Assembly: GCA_023228065.1 (NCBI GenBank)
Contig: JALOBX010000001.1
Coordinates: forward strand, 310,001 to 374,000
Reading direction: 5' to 3'
Origin: Candidatus Pacearchaeota archaeon
Lineage (GTDB): Archaea > Nanoarchaeota > Nanoarchaeia > Pacearchaeales > GW2011-AR1
DNA: 64,000 nucleotides
In this document: positions 7,725 through 14,234 of the stretch, one piece after another
Layout: the number at the start of each line of letters is the position of its first letter
Numbering within the stretch: the first letter of the stretch is position 1
Notes under the pieces: generated by a model
Database searches by the model: none
Told to the model about the DNA's origin: nothing
The model's input: only the letters and a program-made list of their open reading frames with translations
Position numbers and translations under genes: made by a program

Positions 7725-8416
7725 GGTCCAAGAATAATCTTTCCAAAGCAATCATCTTTGATTCAGGAACAATAATTAATTTTGCGGTGAATGGATTATT
7801 AGAAGAATTAAAGGGATTAAAAAAAATATTTAACGGAAAGTTTCTGATTACAAAAGAAGTTTATTTTGAAATAGTAGAAAAACCAATGCAGATAAAAAGA
7901 TTTAAACTTGAGGCATTAAAAATAAAACAACTTTTTAGTGAAGGAATTCTTGAAATGTCTTCCAGTGCAGGTATTGACGATAGCGAAATATCTAAGAGAA
8001 CAAAAGAAATAACAAATCTTGCGAATAATACTTTTTTTGGACAAGGCAATGCAATCCATATCGTGGATCTTGCAGAATCTTCCTGTCTTGCACTTAGCAT
8101 GTTCCTATCAAAGAAAGAAATAAAAAATATGATTGCTGTTGATGAAAGAACAATAAGAGTTCTTGGAGAAAAGCCTGAGAATTTATCCAACCTGCTTCAA
8201 AAGAGACTTCATACTACTATAGACAGCAAGGATGAAAATTTTAAATCTTTTGAGGGGTTCAAATTTATGCGTTCTACTGAACTTGTTTATGTTGCATACA
8301 AAAGAGGAATTGTGACTCTAAAAAATCATGATGTGCTTGATGCTTTATTATATGCAATGAAACTCAATGGATGTTCTATTTCTGATGAAGAGATAGATGA
8401 AATCAAAAAGATATAG
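7721..8416 (+). CDS. PIN-like domain protein
   Basis: 231 aa. The N-terminus has a PIN-like first strand (AIIFDSGTIINF) followed by a helix and FLITKEVYFEIVEKP; a second acidic strand is MIAVDERTIRVL, and HDVLDALLYAMKLNG ends the protein. The acids are placed roughly as in PIN nucleases, but the protein is longer than a classical PIN. It is last in a tightly overlapping three-gene cassette with a helical protein and a histidine phosphatase. The joint function is unknown; RNA metabolism is a reasonable guess. Confidence 0.6.
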   Translation: MRSKNNLSKAIIFDSGTIINFAVNGLLEELKGLKKIFNGKFLITKEVYFEIVEKPMQIKRFKLEALKIKQLFSEGILEMSSSAGIDDSEISKRTKEITNLANNTFFGQGNAIHIVDLAESSCLALSMFLSKKEIKNMIAVDERTIRVLGEKPENLSNLLQKRLHTTIDSKDENFKSFEGFKFMRSTELVYVAYKRGIVTLKNHDVLDALLYAMKLNGCSISDEEIDEIKKI

Positions 8417-8451
8417 GTAGTTTTATAAATAATCTTTTTCTGAACTCAAAT

Positions 8452-8883
8452 ATGACAATAAAAAATGGAGACAAAGTAACTCTTGATTACGAAGGAAAAT
8501 TTGAAAACGGAGAAGTTTTTGATAGTTCAAAGCACGGAGACCATTCTCATCCATTAACATTTGTTGTTGGAGAACACCAAGTAATTCCTGGATTTGAAAA
8601 TGCAGTTATAGGGATGGATGTTAATCAGAAAAAAGAATTTACAATTCCTCCAGAAGAAGCTTATGGAATGCCTGATGACTCAATGTTTCAAGAGATTCCA
8701 AGAACTGCTTTACCTCAAGAACCAGAGCCAGAAGTAGGAATGACTTTAGTTATGCAGACACCGCAGGGAAATATCCCAGCAATGATTTCAGAAGTCAAAA
8801 AAGACTCTGTTGTTTTAAACTTGAATCATCCTCTTGCAGGAAAGACATTAATTTTTGAGATTCAAATATTAGAAATACAATAA
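8452..8883 (+). CDS. FKBP-type prolyl isomerase, SlyD-like
   Basis: Peptidyl-prolyl cis-trans isomerase and probable chaperone. The N-terminal FKBP half reads DKVTLDYEGKFENGEVFDSS and PLTFVVGEHQVIPGFENAVIGM. The insert-in-flap chaperone domain follows (IPPEEAYGMPDDSMFQEIPRTALP and MISEVKKDSVVLNLNHPLAGK), and the FKBP fold closes with LIFEIQILEI. At 143 aa it is the usual size of archaeal short FKBPs. It lacks the His-rich metal tail of E. coli SlyD. Confidence 0.93.
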   Translation: MTIKNGDKVTLDYEGKFENGEVFDSSKHGDHSHPLTFVVGEHQVIPGFENAVIGMDVNQKKEFTIPPEEAYGMPDDSMFQEIPRTALPQEPEPEVGMTLVMQTPQGNIPAMISEVKKDSVVLNLNHPLAGKTLIFEIQILEIQ

Positions 8884-8914
8884 TTCTTATAAACTAAAAT
8901 AATATCAAAAAAAG

Positions 8915-9244
8915 ATGGAAAAACTTTATGATTATGAACATAATCTTATTCAGCCAAATACATTTTACAAAAACTATGATATGACTGCATTTATTTATTC
9001 TCAAAAGGATAAACTTTATTGTGAGGTTGTAACTGAAAGCGGAAATAGATTTGGTCCTGTAAAATTAACTGAGGGCAATTCAAAAAATATAGGTTATAAG
9101 TGTAGTCCTGAAACGATTATAAACAAAATTGATGAAAAGAAAAAAGACATAACACGAAAAATCGGTGGCTTAGAAAAGGAGATTAAGGGATTGCAAGTTC
9201 AGCAGAATTTTATAAAAGAGAATAAGCCTAATAAAAAGGATTAA
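8915..9244 (+). CDS. Hypothetical protein, paralogue of 3531 gene
   Basis: 109 aa. Begins MEKLYDYEHNLIQPNTFYKN, with a small beta-rich part (MTAFIYSQKDKLYCEVVTES), then IGYKCSPETIINKI and a charged coiled coil ending QQNFIKENKPNKKD. It shares with the 3531-3869 product the order beta part, GY-x-SPE, helix, coil, FIK near the end. Not recognised otherwise. The intergenic distance to the FKBP gene is 31 nt, so they may be co-transcribed. Confidence 0.5.
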   Translation: MEKLYDYEHNLIQPNTFYKNYDMTAFIYSQKDKLYCEVVTESGNRFGPVKLTEGNSKNIGYKCSPETIINKIDEKKKDITRKIGGLEKEIKGLQVQQNFIKENKPNKKD

Positions 9245-9285
9245 ATTTTGAATATTTAATTAATCTTTGATTGAACCTTTAAAGT

Positions 9286-9307
9286 GGGTACGATTATTTA
9301 TATACCC
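9286..9307 (+). promoter_or_regulatory. Inverted repeat flanking a TATA box
   Basis: gggta and taccc (9286-9290 and 9303-9307) flank the AT-rich core cgattatttata, which is also the best TATA box for the HNH gene starting at 9326. The layout would let a bound dimer block TBP. This is inference from symmetry alone. Confidence 0.35.
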
Positions 9308-9325
9308 GATTAGTCCTTTGTATTT

Positions 9326-9799
9326 ATGAATTGGACAAAAGACGATTTAATTTTTCTAAAAGAAAATTATTCAAAGAAAATTCCATTAAAAAATATTTCT
9401 GAACAAATGAATAAATCAATTAGATCAATCCAACACAAAGCTGCACGAATTGGGATATCAAGACCAAGATTTCTTTCAGATAAACCAAGTAATAAACAAC
9501 CCCAAGGTGTTATTGACAAAAGATATTATGAAAATAATAAAGAAAAAGTCTACCAAAGAAAAATGGCACGAAGGAAAAGACTAAAACAGGAAATGATTAA
9601 TCTTCTTGGGGGGAAATGTTCAATTTGTGGGTATAATAAGTGTATAAATGCTCTTGATTTTCATCACAAGGGGGATAAGGAAAAGGAAATTACCATTTTA
9701 ATAAAAAATGATTCACGAGAAAAGATTTTAAAAGAAACAAAGAAATGTATACTATTATGTGCTAATTGTCACAGAGAAGTGCATCATAAGGGTCCATAG
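9326..9799 (+). CDS. HNH-endonuclease-like protein with N-terminal HTH
   Basis: 157 aa. Residues 1-45 are a SANT/Myb-type or homing-endonuclease-associated helix-turn-helix (WTKDDLIFLKENY, MNKSIRSIQHKAARIGI). A basic linker follows, then a zinc HNH module: CSICGY, ALDFHHKGDK, and CANCHREVHH. These features fit a free-standing homing or mobile HNH nuclease. The last codons (HKGP and the TAG stop) lie inside the tRNA-Trp gene that starts at 9790. It has its own promoter. A role in element mobility is inferred; no flanking terminal repeats were found. Confidence 0.75.
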   Translation: MNWTKDDLIFLKENYSKKIPLKNISEQMNKSIRSIQHKAARIGISRPRFLSDKPSNKQPQGVIDKRYYENNKEKVYQRKMARRKRLKQEMINLLGGKCSICGYNKCINALDFHHKGDKEKEITILIKNDSREKILKETKKCILLCANCHREVHHKGP

Positions 9800-9860
9800 T
9801 TCATCGTCAGAATATCTGCCTCCAGAGCAGAAGAGGGGGGTTAAATTCCCTCTGGGCCCA
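9790..9860 (+). tRNA. tRNA-Trp (CCA)
   Basis: A 71-nt cloverleaf without intron: acceptor 9790-9796 with 9853-9859 (one G-U), discriminator A9860, D stem gttc/gaat, anticodon stem tctgc/gcaga, loop ctccaga with anticodon CCA at 9822-9824, T stem ggggg/ccctc. The elbow is odd: the D loop atcgtca has G18 but T at position 19, and the T loop ttaaatt has A at 56 in place of the near-universal C. U19 and A56 can still pair. The HNH gene ends inside its first 10 nt. Confidence 0.85.
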
Positions 9861-9861
9861 T

Positions 9862-10914
9862 TTATTCTTTTATATGATTTATTTTTTCAAGAATTTCCAA
9901 TATCTTTCCTTCTTCAAAAAAAGGAATTAAATCTTCTCTTTTCAATTCAAGAATAGAACTTAAATTTTTAAAATTTTTAACTAAGATTCCGCCATCTTCT
10001 TCAGGAATTCCAATCATTTCTAAAAATCTGTGTCCTTTGGGATGAACAACTTCTTCTGATATTCCCAGACATTGTTCTATGTTTTCTACATCTAATAATT
10101 CATCATAACTTAATACAGAGAGAATTTTCTTTGATTTTGACAATCCGAATCTAGAATAATCTTTTATTACATTATCAATTTCTTTTTCTAATCTATAAAG
10201 CAATTCCTTTAATCTTGATTTTAAAATAGTTCCTTCTGTTCCCAGTTCGATTAGATATCCTTTAAGAGTCTCTGAGATTTTTAATATCATTACTCCCCTT
10301 TGAATTAATAAAAGTGCCTTGAGCAATTTAGGTTTTTTTTCGAGTTCTTCTCTGTCTAATTCTTTTTTATTTTTTTCGAATACTTCTTTATGTTTTTCAA
10401 GAATTTGAAGAATTTCATTTGCTCTCCTGATTATATCACTTGCATTTCTTATGACATATTTTATATTTTTATAAAAAAGAGTAATTTCATCTCTTCTTTG
10501 AGATACAGCAATAACCATTGTGTTTGCCTGTTTTGCGGTTCTTTCTGCTGCTTTGTGCCTTGTTCCTGTTTCATTTGAAGGAATTGAATTATTTGGGGTG
10601 AGAAGAACATTTGCGTGAAGGATTTTTTTTAAATCTTTAGATAAAATTATTGCACCATCCATTTTTCCAAGTTCAATTATTTTCTGAGGTGTGAACCTGC
10701 AATTAATTTTGAATCCTCCCTCGACAATATTCTGGACAATATCATTATCTGCAACTATCAACCCCCCTGTTTTTGCTTTTTGCACTCCTTCAATTGCAGT
10801 TCTTAATAAAGTTCCTGGAGAAATTAATTTTAATATATCTGTAATTTCTTCTTTTTTAGTTTCTGTTTTATTTTCTACAAGCCTAATTTGAATCTCTTTT
10901 TTTTCCTCTTCCAT
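9862..10914 (-). CDS. disA: Diadenylate cyclase DisA
   Basis: Makes c-di-AMP from two ATP and, in bacteria, scans DNA for branched structures. The DAC domain covers about residues 20-155 with DGA at 86-88 and GTRH at 117-120, both needed for catalysis. A helical linker follows (about 165-290), then a helix-hairpin-helix DNA-binding end (LDVENIEQCLGISEEVV, MIGIPEEDGGILVKNF). At 350 aa it is full length and is thus the scanning form, not the short membrane form. It ends 2 nt after tRNA-Trp on the other strand. A second DAC gene is at 57873-58445. Confidence 0.93.
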   Translation of the reverse strand: MEEEKKEIQIRLVENKTETKKEEITDILKLISPGTLLRTAIEGVQKAKTGGLIVADNDIVQNIVEGGFKINCRFTPQKIIELGKMDGAIILSKDLKKILHANVLLTPNNSIPSNETGTRHKAAERTAKQANTMVIAVSQRRDEITLFYKNIKYVIRNASDIIRRANEILQILEKHKEVFEKNKKELDREELEKKPKLLKALLLIQRGVMILKISETLKGYLIELGTEGTILKSRLKELLYRLEKEIDNVIKDYSRFGLSKSKKILSVLSYDELLDVENIEQCLGISEEVVHPKGHRFLEMIGIPEEDGGILVKNFKNLSSILELKREDLIPFFEEGKILEILEKINHIKE

Positions 10915-11044
10915 TTTATCCTGATATTAAAGTTTATTCTGTTATTTTAAATCAACACAATTATATTTACCCTCTTTAAATATTTTTATATCCTATTATT
11001 TATCGAGGATTAAAGTTTAAAAATTGCATAATATTCTATTAAAT

Positions 11045-12448
11045 ATGAATAATAAAAAAGAAGTTGATGAAGAAAAATTAAAAAAAGAAACTCAAACCTT
11101 AAGCATTAAAGATGCTGCTGCTTATGGTGTAATGGATGGGGCAGGATTGAGATACATATCTCCTTATGCTCTTGCGATTGGAGCTAACAATACACAGATA
11201 GGTTTTTTATCGTCGGTTCCAGCATTGTTGGGTAATCTATCTCAGCTTTTTACTTCAAAAGTTGCAGAAAAATATTCTAGGAAAAAAATAATTTTTATAT
11301 GTGTTTTATTGCAGGCATTTATGTGGATTCCAATAATAGCATTGGGATATCTTTTTCTGAATAAAAATTTAAATCCTGGTTCTAATTCAACTTTATTAAT
11401 TATCTTTTTTACAATTCTTACTCTTTTCGGAGCTTTTGCTTCTCCAGCATGGAATTCTCTAATAAAGGATAATGTAGACAGGGGAAGAGGGGAATATTTT
11501 GGAAGAAGAAACAGAATTATTACTATTGTAGCAATTGCAGTTATGCTTATCGGAGGTTTAATTTTAAACTCTTTTTCTAAAATTAATATCTTAAGGGGAT
11601 TTATTATTCTGTTTGGGGTTGCATTTATTGCAAGATTAATTTCTGCATATTTTATTGCGAAACATTATGAACCAAAATTAGAATTAGATAAAAAATCCTA
11701 TTTTAGCCTGTTTGATTTTATTAAAGGAATACCAAAAAGCAATTTCGGAAAATTTACTTTATTTATTGGTTTGATTAGCCTTGCCGCATCTATAGCTTCA
11801 CCATTTTTTACAGTTTATCTTTTAAAAGACTTAAATCTTAATTATATTGTTTGGACAATTGTAATAGTTTCCAATTCCATAAGTACTTTTATTTCAATGC
11901 CTCTCTGGGGAAAATTTTCTGATGATTATGGAAATCTTAGGGTATTAAAATGGACTGGTGCTGTAGTTGGATTAATCCCCCTATTATGGTTTTTGATAAT
12001 GTTTTTGATTAAAATAAATATTCCCTTGGTAATAGGGTACCTTATTGTTGTTGAATTGTTTTCTGGATTTATTTGGGCAGGATTTAATCTTTCGGCGGTT
12101 AATTTTATATATGATGCCGTAAGCAGGGAAAAGCTTGCTTTATGCGTTTCTTATTATAATATCATAAATGGTGTTGGAGTTTTTATCGGAGCAAGTCTCG
12201 GTGGATTGGTGGCTTCAATGAATTTCAGTTTTTTGGGAGTGAGTCCGATTTTATTTTTATTTGTATTAAGTGCAATTGCCAGATTTGGTGTTTATTTATT
12301 TATGATTCCAAAAATAAAAGAAGTAAGGGAAATTAAAAGATATAATCATGGGGTGTTTAAAAAAAGACTTAAGAAAGTTCTGACACCAACACCCTTTAAA
12401 TTTTTGAGGCATACTTCTTCAGACCATAATGAATTTATTTTAGGATAG
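11045..12448 (+). CDS. MFS transporter
   Basis: Major facilitator with about 12 transmembrane segments. The ATG at 11045 is preferred over an upstream TTG at 11024. Motif A-like sequence (SKVAEKYSRKKIIF) follows the second segment, and the equivalent in the second half is GKFSDDYGNLRVLKW. The middle has GRRNRIITIVAIAV. The substrate cannot be predicted. The 3' end overlaps the convergent phosphoesterase gene by 14 nt. Confidence 0.85.
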   Translation: MNNKKEVDEEKLKKETQTLSIKDAAAYGVMDGAGLRYISPYALAIGANNTQIGFLSSVPALLGNLSQLFTSKVAEKYSRKKIIFICVLLQAFMWIPIIALGYLFLNKNLNPGSNSTLLIIFFTILTLFGAFASPAWNSLIKDNVDRGRGEYFGRRNRIITIVAIAVMLIGGLILNSFSKINILRGFIILFGVAFIARLISAYFIAKHYEPKLELDKKSYFSLFDFIKGIPKSNFGKFTLFIGLISLAASIASPFFTVYLLKDLNLNYIVWTIVIVSNSISTFISMPLWGKFSDDYGNLRVLKWTGAVVGLIPLLWFLIMFLIKINIPLVIGYLIVVELFSGFIWAGFNLSAVNFIYDAVSREKLALCVSYYNIINGVGVFIGASLGGLVASMNFSFLGVSPILFLFVLSAIARFGVYLFMIPKIKEVREIKRYNHGVFKKRLKKVLTPTPFKFLRHTSSDHNEFILG

Positions 12449-13190
12449 ATCTTATCTTCCCAAAACTATAATTTTCTTTTTCTCCCCAGACATAAACATT
12501 GAAGTTCATAAGATTCTTTTTTGGAATTATTGAGAAAGAGTCATCATATTCATATTCTATAGAATTTATTGTTGTTCCTTCTATTGTTGCAAGAAAGCTT
12601 GGAAGAATTATAATGTTCTTAGTTTTATATTTCCCTATAAGAAAACATTTGTATTTTTCTCTTTTGATGTTTGGTTTATCTGAAATAATCACAGAGGGAT
12701 GCAAATGTCCCATGATAATTGTTTTTATGTTCTTATCAAATATCTCCGGAAATGATTTATGTCCATGAGTGAAAGCTAAATCTTCTGCTATAAAATAATC
12801 CTGCAATTTATCTGCAAAAGAATAATCAATTGTATCATGGTTTCCCTTTATAAGAATAATATTTTTATTTTTGACATATTTTTCTAAGAAAGTTATAAGT
12901 TCCTTGAAATAATTTTTTTCTTTCCATTCATAAGAAAAAGAATGTTTTATATCTCCTATAAAAACAATTTTCTTTAATTTTAAATTTTTATTTTTAATTT
13001 CATCAAAGATTTTTTTTAGTTCTGATTTTATCTCTTCAATCTGCATTTCAGGAACAAGAACTCCTGATTGCTGAAGCTTGTATTCAAAACCCAAATGCAA
13101 ATCTCCGATTGCGAGAATTCCCTGTTTTGGGAAGAAAATTGTTTTTCCGAAAAAAAGATAGTCTTTCATTGAATTATGAAAGCAAGACAT
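12435..13190 (-). CDS. Metallophosphoesterase (Lhr-associated type)
   Basis: Calcineurin-like dinuclear metal phosphoesterase. Motifs in order: GDLHLG (about 28-33), GDIKHS, GNHD, THGHK and GHLHP. The family is often encoded beside Lhr-type helicases in archaea, and here Lhr (14235-16817) is on the same strand 1 kb upstream, with two tRNA genes and two small genes between. This suggests nucleic-acid repair or RNA processing, but the substrate is not known. 251 aa; ends in an Ile/Lys-rich tail. Confidence 0.85.
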   Translation of the reverse strand: MSCFHNSMKDYLFFGKTIFFPKQGILAIGDLHLGFEYKLQQSGVLVPEMQIEEIKSELKKIFDEIKNKNLKLKKIVFIGDIKHSFSYEWKEKNYFKELITFLEKYVKNKNIILIKGNHDTIDYSFADKLQDYFIAEDLAFTHGHKSFPEIFDKNIKTIIMGHLHPSVIISDKPNIKREKYKCFLIGKYKTKNIIILPSFLATIEGTTINSIEYEYDDSFSIIPKKNLMNFNVYVWGEKENYSFGKIRSILK

Positions 13191-13222
13191 TTAAAAAACT
13201 AATCGATTAGAAAATTAAATAA

Positions 13223-13236
13223 GCCCACGTCGCATA
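13223..13236 (+). repeat. Duplicated 5' end of tRNA-Ser
   Basis: gcccacgtcgcata is identical to the first 14 nt of tRNA-Ser(GGA) and lies 65 nt before it. The identity ends within the D arm. A comparable fragment precedes tRNA-Ser(GCT) at 57419. Confidence 0.7.
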
Positions 13237-13287
13237 AGCTCAAATCAGGAAGATTTTGGCAAATACTTGTGAGCAGAAAATAATTAA

Positions 13288-13368
13288 GCCCACGTCGCAT
13301 AGTGGTATTGCATACGATTGGAAATCGTAGTCTTAACGGACTCGCAGGTTCGATTCCTGCCGTGGGCG
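13288..13368 (+). tRNA. tRNA-Ser (GGA)
   Basis: Acceptor GCCCACG/CGTGGGC, discriminator G13368, anticodon stem tacga/tcgta with loop ttggaaa (anticodon GGA), long class II variable arm (gtcttaacggactc) and T arm gcaggttcgattcctgc. No intron. It shares acceptor, D arm and T arm with tRNA-Ser(GCT) at 57492. Confidence 0.95.
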
Positions 13369-13380
13369 TAAAATAAAACT

Positions 13381-13454
13381 GCCCTTGTAGTTCAGTCTGG
13401 ATAGAATGCAAGCTTGCGGAGCTTGTGACCGAGGTTCAAATCCTCGCAGGGGCA
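13381..13454 (+). tRNA. tRNA-Arg (GCG)
   Basis: Acceptor gcccttg/caggggc (one G-U), discriminator A13454, D stem gttc/gaat, anticodon stem caagc/gcttg with loop ttgcgga (anticodon GCG), T arm cgaggttcaaatcctcg. No intron. It follows tRNA-Ser by 12 nt and is probably co-transcribed. Confidence 0.95.
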
Positions 13455-13468
13455 TTTCGAGGTATCAA

Positions 13469-13524
13469 TTCCCGAGCGATTTCGCGGAGTTAAGGGCAGG
13501 AATAAGCAAGCGAAGTTGCGAGTT
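13469..13524 (+). repeat. tRNA-linked double-hairpin repeat, copy A
   Basis: Contains cccgagcgatttcgcgga, then cagg-aataa and caagcgaagttgcgag. Each half has a small hairpin (gcga/tcgc). Copy B follows tRNA-Ser(GCT) at 57747-57803 and an inverted copy C follows tRNA-Met at 54330-54379. Each copy lies directly 3' of tRNA genes. Confidence 0.7.
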
Positions 13525-13600
13525 TGTGGGAGCGTTTATAGGAAAGTATATAAATTCATTTTTAAACAAAATTTAAATATAAGTTAGTGTTTAAATAAAT

Positions 13601-13801
13601 ATGACAGAGTTAACAAGAATCTGCATCTCGCAAGGGTTATGTTTTAGAAAAATCCTAAATGAAAATAAATATTGTGAATTATGTTATGGCGGGAGAGAAG
13701 TGCAGTGTGAATTTCTTGGGAAAAAAGACCAGAATAATCTTCATACCTGTAACTATGAACCGGATTTTATTGAAAAGGAAGTAATCGAAATACTTATTTA
13801 A
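13601..13801 (+). CDS. Small Cys-containing hypothetical protein
   Basis: 66 aa with cysteines at about positions 8, 14, 24, 27, 36 and 49 (ELCYGG, VQCEFLG, HTCNYEP), which may bind a metal. A TATA box (aatttaaatataag, 13569-13582) lies 25 nt before the ATG, consistent with a leaderless transcript. No family recognised. The next gene starts 4 nt downstream, so the pair may be an operon. Confidence 0.55.
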   Translation: MTELTRICISQGLCFRKILNENKYCELCYGGREVQCEFLGKKDQNNLHTCNYEPDFIEKEVIEILI

Positions 13802-13805
13802 TCAA

Positions 13806-14234
13806 ATGAATAAAAAAATAATAATTGGGGTGATTGTAATTTTAATTGTAGCAGTAATTGGGTATTTTACTTTTATGAAATATAATTCCCCTGGAAGTGT
13901 TGAGGGAACTATAATTACATCTTTACATATTGAAAGTTTTCCCACAGGAACACAAATGGGGCCTGGAATGAAAGGCACAGAGACAACAACAATAAAAATT
14001 GGTGATATAATTAGTCTAAGCGGAACAATAACTACTGATGGAGTTGTGGACTCATCTTTTAAAATATTTAATTTGGAAAACAATCTCATTTTAGCACAAG
14101 ATTGTGTGAAAATAAAAGGAACAGGCGGGTTTGGTTGTAGTATGGATTATCCGCAGGTTGCAGGGAAATATGTTCTTAAATTTTATATTGAAGATGTAGA
14201 AGTAAGGGGAATGGAGTTTGAAGTAATGCAATAA
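13806..14234 (+). CDS. Membrane-anchored extracytoplasmic protein
   Basis: 142 aa. Residues 4-23 form a single N-terminal transmembrane helix (IIIGVIVILIVAVIGYF) after a short Lys stretch, so it is an uncleaved anchor with the rest outside. The exported part is beta-rich (SLSGTITTDGVVDSSFKIF, AGKYVLKFYIEDVEV), suggesting an Ig-like domain. Two Cys (DCVKIKGTGGFGCSM) could form a disulfide. No known family. Confidence 0.6.
   Translation: MNKKIIIGVIVILIVAVIGYFTFMKYNSPGSVEGTIITSLHIESFPTGTQMGPGMKGTETTTIKIGDIISLSGTITTDGVVDSSFKIFNLENNLILAQDCVKIKGTGGFGCSMDYPQVAGKYVLKFYIEDVEVRGMEFEVMQ

Noticed and set aside
13199..13411. Minus-strand ORF of 70 codons
   Set aside because: It overlaps tRNA-Ser and the start of tRNA-Arg and has no protein features.
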